From Fredinandcohnia onubensis (lineage in GTDB: Bacteria > Bacillota > Bacilli > Bacillales > Bacillaceae_L), in contig NZ_NSEB01000004.1 of assembly GCF_002734215.1 (NCBI RefSeq), positions 503,954 through 567,953 on the forward strand: a stretch of 64,000 nucleotides of DNA. The letters are read 5' to 3'. How positions within the stretch are numbered: position 1 is the stretch's first letter; every line of letters begins with the position of its first letter. Shown here piece after piece: positions 17,761-26,531 of this stretch. The translations under genes were made by a program, and so were the position numbers. Under the pieces are notes generated by a model that searched no databases, was not told the DNA's origin, and saw nothing but the letters and a program-made list of their open reading frames with translations.

Positions 17761-18488
17761 CACTCCGCACAATCAATCTTACAACCTATCATGGTAGAGT
17801 TAAAGGAATCGATGGAATCAATCTAGTAGTGAATCCTGGAGAAATCATATCGATCATCGGAGCGAATGGAGCAGGGAAAAGCACATTGCTCGGAACGATT
17901 TCGGGTATTTACAAGCCAACGGACGGTGAAGTCTTTTACAATGATACATCTTTAACGAGAGTAAAGTCTCATAAAGTAGTTGAACAAGGAATTTCTCTTG
18001 TTCCTGAAGGACGTCAAATCTTTTCCAATCTAACAGTTAAAGAAAATCTGATTCTAGGAATGTATTTCAAATATCGAAAAGAAAAACAGATTGTTTCCAC
18101 CAAAATAGACCGAATGATTGAGATGTTTCCAGGATTGCAGAAGCATATGAATAGCGTTGCAGGAACATTAAGTGGAGGAGAACAGCAAATGTTAGCCATT
18201 GCAAGGGCATTGATGTCTGATCCAAAAGTGATCCTTCTAGATGAGCCTTCAATGGGATTAGCGCCATTAATCGTAAAAGAGATCCTTGATATTATGAAGC
18301 AAATTAGGGATGAGTTTGGAGCAATGGTGATCTTAGTTGAACAAAATGTAAAAGCAGCCCTAAGTGTTGCTGATCGAGCATATGTTATGGATCGAGGCAA
18401 ATTTGTTCTTGAAGGCAGAGCAAATGAATTAATTCAAAATCCATTGGTTCAATCAACATACCTGGGCTATACGGAGAATGTCATATAG
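17757..18488 (+). CDS. Liv-type ABC transporter ATPase (LivF family)
   Basis: A 243-residue ATPase with Walker A GANGAGKST near residue 37, SLVPEGRQIFSNLTVKENL near 80, signature TLSGGEQQMLAIARALM near 140, Walker B VILLDEPSMGLAP and the EQNV switch region. It overlaps LivG by ATGA. It completes a full five-gene Liv-type importer embedded among beta-oxidation genes. Confidence 0.93.
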   Translation: MTLRTINLTTYHGRVKGIDGINLVVNPGEIISIIGANGAGKSTLLGTISGIYKPTDGEVFYNDTSLTRVKSHKVVEQGISLVPEGRQIFSNLTVKENLILGMYFKYRKEKQIVSTKIDRMIEMFPGLQKHMNSVAGTLSGGEQQMLAIARALMSDPKVILLDEPSMGLAPLIVKEILDIMKQIRDEFGAMVILVEQNVKAALSVADRAYVMDRGKFVLEGRANELIQNPLVQSTYLGYTENVI

Positions 18489-18501
18489 AAGGGTGATAAA
18501 A

Positions 18502-19626
18502 TTGAGCTTTATCGTAACAGAAGAACAGCAAACAATTAGAAGTTTTGCACGTGATATCGCAAAGAATGAAATTACACCTTTTGCACGACAGTATGATGAG
18601 GAAGAAGAATTTCCGTTAGAAATCATAAGAAGACTACATGATGTAGGGTTATCGAACCTAGCGATACCTGAAGAATACGGTGGCCCAGGAATCGATAAGC
18701 TCTCTCATGCTTTGATTGTTGAAGAAATTGCTAGAGCATGTGCAAGCGTTGCAACAAGTATCGAAGCGAACTCTCTTTCTTCATATCCTATCCTTGTAGG
18801 AGGAAGTGAAGAGCTTAAGAGAAAATATCTAACCCAACTAACAAGAGAAGGAAAGTTTGCTTCTTTTGCCCTGACTGAACCAGGTGCAGGTAGTGATGTT
18901 GGCTCCTTAAAAACGACTGCAATTAGAAGTGGTGACGAGTATATCTTAAATGGGGAAAAATGTTTTATTACGAATGCAAGTTACGCGGACTTTTTTGTTG
19001 TGTTAACCAATGTAAAAGATAGTGGTTTTACTGCATTCGTTGTAGAGCGAGATTCAGAAGGGTTACAGGTGGGTGTCAAGGAGAAGAAGCTTGGCTTACG
19101 TGCCTCTAATACTGCATCTGTTATTTTCGAAGACGTTCGAGTCCCCTCATCGAACCGCATTGGTGCGGAAGGTGCTGGCTTAAAAATCTTTTTACAGGGG
19201 CTCATGAATGCTAGACCTATGGTGGGGGCCCAAGCAGTAGGAATTGCTCAAGCGGCCTATGAAGATGCCCTTGCTTATTCAAAGGAAAGAACTCAATTCG
19301 GAAAACCGATTTCCAATCTACAGGCAATCCAATTCATGCTTGCTGATATGGCGATGAATATTGAAGCGGCAAGGCTCCTTGTTCATCAATCTGTGCAGTT
19401 TTTACAATCTGGTACACCATCCATCAAGCATGCTTCCTTTGCAAAATGCTTTGCCTCTGATTCCGCAATGAAGGTAGCAACAGATGCCGTACAAATTTTT
19501 GGTGGCTATGGATTTATCCGCGATTACCCGGTAGAGAAGTATTTTAGAGATGCAAAAATCATGCAAATATATGAAGGAACGAATCAAATTCAACGAGTTG
19601 TCATCGCTAAAGAAATACTTAAATAG
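18502..19626 (+). CDS. acyl-CoA dehydrogenase
   Basis: A 374-residue flavoenzyme catalysing the first beta-oxidation step, acyl-CoA to 2-enoyl-CoA. FAD-binding motifs are FALTEPGAGSDVG near residue 125 and CFITNAS near 154. The C-terminal signature QIFGGYGFIRDYPVEKYFRDAKIMQIYEGTNQ includes the catalytic Glu at residue 358, the position used by short and medium-chain enzymes. TTG 18502 is preferred over in-frame ATG 18478 because AGAAGGG lies 8 bases upstream and the shorter form fits the family. It is the last enzyme of the operon. Confidence 0.92.
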   Translation: MSFIVTEEQQTIRSFARDIAKNEITPFARQYDEEEEFPLEIIRRLHDVGLSNLAIPEEYGGPGIDKLSHALIVEEIARACASVATSIEANSLSSYPILVGGSEELKRKYLTQLTREGKFASFALTEPGAGSDVGSLKTTAIRSGDEYILNGEKCFITNASYADFFVVLTNVKDSGFTAFVVERDSEGLQVGVKEKKLGLRASNTASVIFEDVRVPSSNRIGAEGAGLKIFLQGLMNARPMVGAQAVGIAQAAYEDALAYSKERTQFGKPISNLQAIQFMLADMAMNIEAARLLVHQSVQFLQSGTPSIKHASFAKCFASDSAMKVATDAVQIFGGYGFIRDYPVEKYFRDAKIMQIYEGTNQIQRVVIAKEILK

Positions 19627-19717
19627 GTCTTTCTATATAAATTAAACGCTTTAAGAAGGAATTCGAAACATCGAGTGGAATGTATATAGAAAACAAAGTA
19701 GAAGGTGGCGATTTTTT

Positions 19718-21916
19718 TTGAAGTTAACAAGTGAACGAGAAAAGTTAATGAAGAAAATTGATACTCATTTACGAACGATGGCGCGCCACCTTGTTACATT
19801 TGACACGATTGAAGAAACGCTAGATTACTTGTTAGAAGGATTTTATAAGGAATATGCATGTGATTTAGTGGGAGTCGTCCTTTATGAAAAAGGAAGGCTT
19901 GTCCCGAAGGTTTGGAAAGGAGATCAGTTTACAATTGATCAAACACTCCAGTTAGATGTCAACGACTGTTCTCCTAAGCTCCTAAAAAACGCAATTTGGT
20001 GGCAGAAGGATAAGCATGAAGAAACCAACTGTGCCTTTCATACTGCCATCAAGAATGAAAACCTATCAACATGGTTTACAGTCCCCCTACATAATTTAAA
20101 CGAAAGCTTTGGTCTTTGTGTAATAGGTTTTCGTGAATTTATTCCATTAATCATTGAAGCAGAACAAATCTTTACAGAGTTCGGTCATGATGTCGCATCC
20201 TCATTAATCATCGCCCGTGAGAAGGAAAGTCAAAAACGAAAAATGAAGGGAATTGAGTGGATTAAGGAGAATATTCTCCCAAACTCTTCAATTGAACATA
20301 TCATTGAAAAAGTGGTCGAACGTGCATGTAAAGGAACCCATGCAAGTGGTGCCTGCGTTTACTTATATGATGAAGAAAACACGTGTTTTGATCTTCATCC
20401 CCCATGGTATGGGCCTGTTGGACATCCAATTAAGATTAAAGTAAATTCAAATCAATCACTGGATTCCTATTTTCCATGTGTTGAGGTATCAGGAGGAACT
20501 GAACTTACTGTTCCATTACTTGTTAATTTAAAGACAATCGGCGTTATTTATGTCACGACGGGTGGGGAAGTCTATTTTACGGAAGAGGATCTGGAATTTT
20601 TGAAATTTGTTTCAGATTTCGTTTCTATGCAAATTGAAAACGCAAGACTTTATCGGTTTGAATATGAAAGCAAAAAAAGTCTTGAGACCATACTAGAGCA
20701 CCAACAGGAATTAGTAAAAAAGACAGTAAAAGGTGCAGATTTAATTGAGATCACAAATACAATTAGTGCCATGATTGATAGTACCGTATTTTTATACGAC
20801 AGATTTATGAATCCAATTACCTTAAGAGTTAAGCAGGTGGAAAAGCACCTTCAAAACGAATACGAACATGAAATTATTAAAATGAAAAGCGAAATCATCA
20901 AGCTTCGTACCGAAGATCTGACGATTTCAGTAAATGGCACTGGCTTACATGTACTCCCCATTTTGCAGGGAAATAAAGCTTTAGGGTATTTGATTGTAAG
21001 TTTATATCAGAAGAAAATGCACCGCCTGATTCGCCTTACGATTGACTATGTCTTAAATGTATATGCAATTGAATTCATTAAACAAAAACTCGTTCTTGAT
21101 ACAAAAGAACAAATTCAAGAAGGCTTCATTAATCAATTGTTCGCAGAAACGATTGAAAATCCCGAGAAAATTATTCAATATGCAACATTAACCAATTGGA
21201 ATATACTTGAACCCCATACAGTTGTAGTAGGCTCATTCGATGTAGCGGATGATACAGGCGAAAATGTTGTGGCGATAGAAGCAAAAAAATCAAGGGTATG
21301 GGACCAAATGAAATCTGATTTATCTTTTCATTTTTCGAATATGATCTTTAGTCGTAAAGGTGATGATTTTATCATCATTGTTCAAACACCAGACGAGAAA
21401 AACGTTTGGGAACGACTTTATAAACTTCTTTCAGATTCAACAAAAAAAGAGAAGATAACACCCTATTTTGGAATCGGTGGGAGCACGACAAAATTAGAAG
21501 ATTATTATGATAGTTACTTGAAAGCGTCCAAAGCGAAGAATGTTATCATGAATCGTAATTCAGACGGAGGCTATGCACTATACGATGATCTCGGTGCCTA
21601 TACCATTTTAAGCAATACGAGTGATTTAGCATCAGCCAAAATCTTTATTAAGAAAAACCTTGGAGCTTTGGTACAGTATTCCGAAAAAAATAACGTCGAT
21701 CTCTTTGGGACACTAAGAGTTTATCTACTTCATAATGGCAATGTAAGAGAGGCCTCTAATGCATTATTTATTCATCGAAGTACCCTAGAATATCGAATTG
21801 ACCGTATTGCTGAACTATTAGATGTCGATTTAAATGATGCAGAAGTACGGTTTGAGCTTTTAATGGCTTATAAACTGTATAGTCTATTTGATTTTGATTC
21901 ATCTGAATTGATGTAG
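19718..21916 (+). CDS. GAF-containing PucR-family transcriptional regulator
   Basis: A 732-residue cytosolic regulator. Two GAF-like sensory regions are visible (about residues 25-175 and 185-320); the second contains GGTELTVPLLVNLKTIGVIYV and FLKFVSDFVSMQIENARLY. A central region (about 470-620) resembles the PucR degenerate GGDEF-like module. The C-terminus is a PucR helix-turn-helix: GTLRVYLLHNGNVREASNALFIHRSTLEYRIDRI near 665-700. The start is TTG with GAAGGTGG upstream. It lies 91 bases after the acyl-CoA dehydrogenase, in the same direction, with a terminator behind. It probably activates the beta-oxidation and Liv operon in response to a small ligand. Confidence 0.88.
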   Translation: MKLTSEREKLMKKIDTHLRTMARHLVTFDTIEETLDYLLEGFYKEYACDLVGVVLYEKGRLVPKVWKGDQFTIDQTLQLDVNDCSPKLLKNAIWWQKDKHEETNCAFHTAIKNENLSTWFTVPLHNLNESFGLCVIGFREFIPLIIEAEQIFTEFGHDVASSLIIAREKESQKRKMKGIEWIKENILPNSSIEHIIEKVVERACKGTHASGACVYLYDEENTCFDLHPPWYGPVGHPIKIKVNSNQSLDSYFPCVEVSGGTELTVPLLVNLKTIGVIYVTTGGEVYFTEEDLEFLKFVSDFVSMQIENARLYRFEYESKKSLETILEHQQELVKKTVKGADLIEITNTISAMIDSTVFLYDRFMNPITLRVKQVEKHLQNEYEHEIIKMKSEIIKLRTEDLTISVNGTGLHVLPILQGNKALGYLIVSLYQKKMHRLIRLTIDYVLNVYAIEFIKQKLVLDTKEQIQEGFINQLFAETIENPEKIIQYATLTNWNILEPHTVVVGSFDVADDTGENVVAIEAKKSRVWDQMKSDLSFHFSNMIFSRKGDDFIIIVQTPDEKNVWERLYKLLSDSTKKEKITPYFGIGGSTTKLEDYYDSYLKASKAKNVIMNRNSDGGYALYDDLGAYTILSNTSDLASAKIFIKKNLGALVQYSEKNNVDLFGTLRVYLLHNGNVREASNALFIHRSTLEYRIDRIAELLDVDLNDAEVRFELLMAYKLYSLFDFDSSELM

Positions 21917-22007
21917 AAAAGTTTAAGCTTTCCCTCACCATTCCCGGCATTAACTGAAGTTGAGAGATTCGGTAAGAAATGTTGAACTATAAAATAGAGT
22001 GCGAAAA

Positions 22008-22038
22008 AGAGCTGTCAATTTACGACGGCTCTTTTTTT
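22008..22038 (+). terminator. Rho-independent terminator after the PucR-family gene
   Basis: AGAGCTGTC at 22008-22016 pairs with GACGGCTCT at 22024-22032 (one T-G pair), followed by seven T. Confidence 0.85.
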
Positions 22039-22127
22039 ACTGTCGTCCTTTGTGTATGAGAATGGCTGAACTTGTAAAATCTACTACTAGGCAGAAACAC
22101 GCATTAAATACACAGGGGGTTTTAAAA

Positions 22128-22958
22128 ATGAAAAAACAGGTCTTTCTAATTTCCCTCATCCTTACTTTTGCTTTTTTCCTGGTAGGATGTGGTGGGACTA
22201 ATCAAGACAACAATGCGGGGAATGAAGATAACAACGATACCAAACAAACAGGATCCTTATTTGATGAAATAAAGGAAAAGGGAGTTCTAACAGTAGGAAC
22301 AGAAGGGACATATGCACCTTATACCTTCCACAATGAAGAGGATAAATTAACGGGCTATGACGTGGAAGTGATTAGAGAAGTCGCAAAGCGTATGGATCTT
22401 GAAGTGGAATTCATGGAAACTCAATGGGATTCCATGTTTGCTGGTCTAAATTCAAAACGATTTGATTTAATTGCAAACCAAGTAGGGATTAATGAGGACC
22501 GTCTAGCTAATTATGAATTCTCAGAACCATATACCTATTCTTCAGCTGTCCTTGTTGTACCAAAGGATAATAGTGATATTGCGTCATTTGAGGACTTAAA
22601 AGGTAGAAAAGCTGCGCAATCTTTGACGAGTAATTACGGTGCAATCGCTCAAGAAAATGGCGCTGAAATCGTAGGTGTAGAAGGGCTCGCTCAGTCAATT
22701 GAATTGATTAAGCAAGGACGTGCGGAAGCTACTGTTAATGATAAGCTCGCAGTTCTTGATTATATAAAATCGCAGGGTGATGAAAGTATCAAAATTGCAG
22801 CTGAGTCAGACGATGTTTCGGAAATGGCTTTTACTTTCAATAAAGGTAATGAAGACTTGGTGAAGGCAATTAATGAACAGTTGGCTGCAATGAAGGAAGA
22901 TGGGACATTAGCAAAAATTTCGCAGGAATGGTTTGGTGAAGATGTTTCTACAAAATAG
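22128..22958 (+). CDS. polar amino acid ABC transporter substrate-binding lipoprotein
   Basis: A 276-residue SBP_bac_3 protein. The signal peptide ends in FFLVGC (lipobox Cys near residue 21), followed by an Asn/Asp-rich linker. The mature domain has [28 protein letters not shown] near residue 54 and [24 protein letters not shown] near 105, typical of cystine or polar amino acid binding proteins. ATG 22128 follows GGGGG. The permease gene begins 46 bases downstream. Confidence 0.92.
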   Translation: MKKQVFLISLILTFAFFLVGCGGTNQDNNAGNEDNNDTKQTGSLFDEIKEKGVLTVGTEGTYAPYTFHNEEDKLTGYDVEVIREVAKRMDLEVEFMETQWDSMFAGLNSKRFDLIANQVGINEDRLANYEFSEPYTYSSAVLVVPKDNSDIASFEDLKGRKAAQSLTSNYGAIAQENGAEIVGVEGLAQSIELIKQGRAEATVNDKLAVLDYIKSQGDESIKIAAESDDVSEMAFTFNKGNEDLVKAINEQLAAMKEDGTLAKISQEWFGEDVSTK

Positions 22959-23004
22959 CCTACTTTTCACGATTACTGCGAATATGGAGGGATGGGAGTT
23001 ATTT

Positions 23005-23646
23005 ATGAACTCCCTTCCCTCTATGCTTTCTGGAGCGATCCAATATACGATTCCACTCACACTTATATCTTTTATAGGTGGTATTATATTAGCCTTGCTC
23101 ACAGCAATGATGCGATTGTCAAAATCTAAACTTATTCAAATTCCAGCTATTATCTATGTTTCAGCGATTCGTGGAACACCACTACTAGTTCAACTATTTA
23201 TTATTTTCTACGGACTTCCCAATGTCGGAATCAATATTGACCCATTCCCAAGTGCAGCCATCGCCTTTATTTTAAATGTTGGCGCTTATGCATCAGAAAT
23301 CATACGGGCATCTATTTTATCCATACCAAAAGGCCAATGGGAAGCGGCATTTACAATTGGAATGACAAGATGGACAGCATTAAGGCGCATCATTCTTCCA
23401 CAAGCAGCAAGGGTCTCCGTACCACCGCTGTCTAATTCGTTTATCAGCCTTGTCAAAGATACATCCTTAGCTTCATTAGTATTGGTGGCTGAATTATTCC
23501 GTAAGGCCCAGGAGATAGCAGCAAGAACGTATGACTTCCTACTTTTATATCTGGAGGCTGCCTTAATCTATTGGGTGATTTGTTTCATTTTATCACTTAT
23601 TCAGGAAGTACTCGAACGAAGGTTGAGTCGTCATGTCTTAAAGTAA
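23005..23646 (+). CDS. polar amino acid ABC transporter permease
   Basis: A 213-residue permease of the HisM/GlnP family: [27 protein letters not shown] at the N-terminus, [22 protein letters not shown] near residue 55 and the EAA-type loop [27 protein letters not shown] near 110. I start at ATG 23005, which has GGGAG 6 bases upstream; in-frame ATGs at 22985, 22942 and 22933 would add up to 24 residues, and the last two overlap the binding-protein gene. It probably forms a homodimeric channel. Confidence 0.9.
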   Translation: MNSLPSMLSGAIQYTIPLTLISFIGGIILALLTAMMRLSKSKLIQIPAIIYVSAIRGTPLLVQLFIIFYGLPNVGINIDPFPSAAIAFILNVGAYASEIIRASILSIPKGQWEAAFTIGMTRWTALRRIILPQAARVSVPPLSNSFISLVKDTSLASLVLVAELFRKAQEIAARTYDFLLLYLEAALIYWVICFILSLIQEVLERRLSRHVLK

Positions 23647-23659
23647 AAGGGGTGAGGGT

Positions 23660-24409
23660 ATGTTTTTATCTGTTAAGGGCTTGGCAAAATCTTTTGGTGA
23701 AAATGAAGTGTTAAAAGATATTGATCTTGAGATTAATAAAGGGGAAGTCGTCTCCATTATTGGCCCATCCGGATCAGGAAAAACAACGATGCTCCGTTGC
23801 TTTAATGGTCTTGAACAACCGGATAAAGGACTTTTTCAGTTTGAAGATGGATTATCCATTAACTTTGCAGGAAAGTTGAGGAAACTGGACATCATTCGAT
23901 TAAGCAGAAAATCAGGGATGGTTTTTCAATCCTATAACCTTTTTCCACATAAAACTGCTCTTCAGAATGTAATGGAGGGCCCTGTGATTGTCCAAAAAAG
24001 AAATAAGACGGAAGCTAGAAGTGAAGCCGAAGATTTACTAGAAAAGGTTGGATTAAAGGAGAAAATGGATTTATATCCTGACCAATTATCAGGCGGACAG
24101 CAACAGCGGGTAGGAATTGCAAGAGCATTAGCGCTGAAGCCGGAGCTGCTCTTATTCGACGAACCAACATCGGCCTTAGACCCAGAACTAATTGGAGAAG
24201 TGTTGAAGGTAATGAAGGATCTGGCTAATGAAAATTGGACCATGATTATTGTCACTCATGAAATCCAATTTGCTGGTGAAATCTCAGATAAAGTCCTTTT
24301 CATGGATGGAGGGTATATCGTCGAGCAAGGTAAACCAGATGCGGTATTAAAGAATCCTAAGGAAGAACGGACGAAGCGATTCTTACAACGAATTTTAAAT
24401 CCTACTTAA
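23660..24409 (+). CDS. polar amino acid ABC transporter ATPase
   Basis: A 249-residue GlnQ/TcyC-type ATPase with Walker A GPSGSGKTT near residue 36, Q-loop SGMVFQSYNLFPHKTALQNV near 90, signature LSGGQQQRVGIARALAL near 145, Walker B LLLFDEPTSALDPE and H-loop THE. A small insertion near 60-75 (FEDGLSINFAGKLRKLDI) is typical of the cystine-transporter branch. The ribosome site is AAAAGGGGTGAGGG. It completes a three-gene importer, so cystine or a polar amino acid is the likely substrate. Confidence 0.92.
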   Translation: MFLSVKGLAKSFGENEVLKDIDLEINKGEVVSIIGPSGSGKTTMLRCFNGLEQPDKGLFQFEDGLSINFAGKLRKLDIIRLSRKSGMVFQSYNLFPHKTALQNVMEGPVIVQKRNKTEARSEAEDLLEKVGLKEKMDLYPDQLSGGQQQRVGIARALALKPELLLFDEPTSALDPELIGEVLKVMKDLANENWTMIIVTHEIQFAGEISDKVLFMDGGYIVEQGKPDAVLKNPKEERTKRFLQRILNPT

Positions 24410-24491
24410 AAAATATCTTTGTATAGAATCTATTCAAAATTGGGAAATTAATACCGTAATGCTTTTCTTAACTACATAGGTGGTGTTAAGT

Positions 24492-25088
24492 ATGGGCTTT
24501 TTAGACAAATTATTTGGCAAAAATACAGCAACGGAGGAACCAAAAATGACTGAAGAAAAATTAAACATTGGGATTATTTTAAGTAGTACACGAGAAGGTC
24601 GGGTTAGTCCACAGGTTGGAGAATGGGTAAAGGGTTATGGTGACAAAAAAGGGAATGCAAATTACGAAATCGTAGATATTAAAGAGTATGATCTACCTTT
24701 CTTAGGAACAGGTGATGCACCTGGAATTGCAAAATGGAATGAGAAATTAGCAAGCCTTGATGGATTTATCTTTGTTGTGGCAGAATATAATCACAGTATC
24801 ACTGGAGCATTAAAAAATGCGATGGATTTAGCTCGTGAAGCATGGTACAACAAATCAGCTGGAATCGTTAGCTATGGTTCAACTGGTGGTGCTCGTGCTG
24901 CAGAACATCTCCGTGGAATCTGTGGTGAGTTAAATATTGCGGATGTACGTACCCATCCAACCTTATCGCTGTTTTTAGATTTTGAAAATGGTACTGATTT
25001 TAAACCACAAAATATTCATGACGATAATATGAACATGCTGTTAGACCAAGTCGTTTCTTGGGGTAAAGCATTAAAGACAGTACGATAA
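24492..25088 (+). CDS. NADPH-dependent FMN reductase-family flavoprotein
   Basis: A flavodoxin-fold reductase with the FMN phosphate loop SSTREGRVSPQ near residue 33 and the conserved AEYNHSITGALKNAMDLA near 97. These cytosolic enzymes reduce FMN, quinones or azo compounds with NAD(P)H. There are two good starts. ATG 24492 with AGGTGGTG gives 198 residues and an amphipathic N-terminus (MGFLDKLFGK). ATG 24546 has a better site (GGAGG, 8 bases) and gives 180 residues, the usual family start. Both may be used. It stands alone with a terminator behind. Confidence 0.87.
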   Translation: MGFLDKLFGKNTATEEPKMTEEKLNIGIILSSTREGRVSPQVGEWVKGYGDKKGNANYEIVDIKEYDLPFLGTGDAPGIAKWNEKLASLDGFIFVVAEYNHSITGALKNAMDLAREAWYNKSAGIVSYGSTGGARAAEHLRGICGELNIADVRTHPTLSLFLDFENGTDFKPQNIHDDNMNMLLDQVVSWGKALKTVR

Positions 25089-25098
25089 GATAACAAAG

Positions 25099-25130
25099 AA
25101 GCAACGTCTATAAAAAAGGCGTTGCTTTTT
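25099..25130 (+). terminator. Rho-independent terminator after the FMN reductase gene
   Basis: AAGCAACGTC at 25099-25108 pairs with GGCGTTGCTT at 25118-25127 (one T-G pair), then T run. Confidence 0.88.
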
Positions 25131-25183
25131 AGTTTGCCATTTTTCTAAATCTTAAAAATCATATCTAAACAATTCCATCTAAC

Positions 25184-25192
25184 TGGTATAAT
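25184..25192 (+). promoter_or_regulatory. probable extended -10 promoter of the M20 hydrolase gene
   Basis: TGGTATAAT combines a TGn extension with a consensus TATAAT, 42 bases before the ATG. The -35 region is weak, which fits extended -10 promoters. Confidence 0.5.
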
Positions 25193-25233
25193 ATTGATAG
25201 AATCTTGAATGACAGGACGGGAGATATATCAGC

Positions 25234-26472
25234 ATGGATCGCATTGAAAGATATCAAGTGCTTTTTAATAAAATCAATCAATATAACTCTGGTGAAAAAG
25301 GAATAACTAGAATTGCCTATACCAATGAAGAACAAACTTGTACACATGCTTTTATGCGGATGTGTAAAACTGAAGGATTAGAAATCAGTATGGACCAATG
25401 TGGAAATGTAATTGCTAGGAGAGAAGGAAAAAACAAGGATCTACCGCCGGTTCTAATGGGCTCCCATCTGGATACAGTCTATCAAGGTGGGAAATATGAC
25501 GGAGTAGTGGGTGTTACAGCTGCATTGGAAGTTGTAAAAAGGCTTAATGAAAAAGGAATTGAAACCGCTCACCCAATTGAGATTGTTTCATTTGCCTGTG
25601 AGGAATCTGCTAGATTCGGCGTTTCTACTGTAGGAAGTAAGGCAATGTCTGGACGATTTGATAAAGAGAAATTTAGACATTTAAAAGATCGTGATGGAAT
25701 TACAATGGAAGAGGCCCTATCATTATGTGCTCTTGATATTGATAGTGTCGAAGAAGCTAGTAGAGAAAATGAAGAAATTAAAGCATTCTTTGAATTGCAT
25801 GTTGAGCAAGGTCCAGTTTTAATGAACAATAATAAAAATATTGGGATTGTGACGGGAATTGCTGCACCGGTAAGGTTGTTTATTAAAATTAAAGGAACCG
25901 CCTCACATTCCGGAACAACCCCAATGCATATGAGGAAAGATGCCCTATTAGGGGCGTCCGAGATAGCCCTAGAATTAGAGAAAATTGCCAAGGAAGAACA
26001 ACAATATGGAACAGTTGCCACTGTTGGTGTCATGGATGTTCATGCAGGTGCAATGAATGTGGTACCAGGTGAAGTGGACATAAAGGTCGATATCCGCTCT
26101 ACCTCCGTAGAGTCAAGACAAAGAGTTTTAGACCATTTACATAAAACGATACAAGCCTTGGAAACAAATAGACAGCTTGAAATAGTGAGCAATGAAATCA
26201 TTAGTGAAGAACCGGTTTTACTCTCTAAAGAGATAAATAATATTACAGAATCCATTTGTGAGAGCTTAAATCTTTCCTATCAAAAGATGGCAAGTGGGGC
26301 AGGCCATGATGCGATGAATATGACCAAGCTATGTCCTACGGGTTTAATTTTTGTACCTTCCGTTGATGGACTAAGCCACCATCCGGACGAGTATACCGAG
26401 CTTGAAGATATCATGACGGGGATTGACGTTCTCGAAGAGCTAATAGTGCATTATTCAGTGAGGATAGGCTAA
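25234..26472 (+). CDS. M20-family Zn-dependent amidohydrolase (N-carbamoyl-L-amino acid hydrolase/allantoate amidohydrolase type)
   Basis: A 412-residue dinuclear metallohydrolase. Metal and catalytic motifs appear in order: GSHLDTVYQGGKYDGVVGV near residue 77, CEESARFG near 125, HVEQGPVL near 188, dimerisation-domain TASHSGTTPMHMRKDALLGA near 222 and SGAGHDAMNM near 352. These match the HyuC/AmaB/AllC branch that hydrolyses N-carbamoyl or related ureido compounds. It follows its own promoter-like TATAAT; the Gfo/Idh gene starts 59 bases downstream in the same direction. The exact substrate cannot be assigned, and there are no hydantoinase or purine genes nearby. Confidence 0.87.
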   Translation: MDRIERYQVLFNKINQYNSGEKGITRIAYTNEEQTCTHAFMRMCKTEGLEISMDQCGNVIARREGKNKDLPPVLMGSHLDTVYQGGKYDGVVGVTAALEVVKRLNEKGIETAHPIEIVSFACEESARFGVSTVGSKAMSGRFDKEKFRHLKDRDGITMEEALSLCALDIDSVEEASRENEEIKAFFELHVEQGPVLMNNNKNIGIVTGIAAPVRLFIKIKGTASHSGTTPMHMRKDALLGASEIALELEKIAKEEQQYGTVATVGVMDVHAGAMNVVPGEVDIKVDIRSTSVESRQRVLDHLHKTIQALETNRQLEIVSNEIISEEPVLLSKEINNITESICESLNLSYQKMASGAGHDAMNMTKLCPTGLIFVPSVDGLSHHPDEYTELEDIMTGIDVLEELIVHYSVRIG

Positions 26473-26531
26473 TAATCCTTTGTAGTCATAAGAGGATGTG
26501 TCTGGTACACATTAAAAAGGAGGGGATAATA

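Noticed and set aside
19640-19660. cre-like AAACGCTTTAAG between the acyl-CoA dehydrogenase and PucR genes
   Set aside because: On either strand the required TG before AA is missing, so it fails the cre consensus.
21999-22127. N-terminal extension of the amino acid binding protein
   Set aside because: It overlaps the terminator of the preceding gene and lacks a ribosome site; the lipoprotein signal begins at 22128.
25569-26033. 154-codon open frame opposite the M20 hydrolase
   Set aside because: The plus-strand metal-site motifs show the true coding strand; this is a shadow frame.
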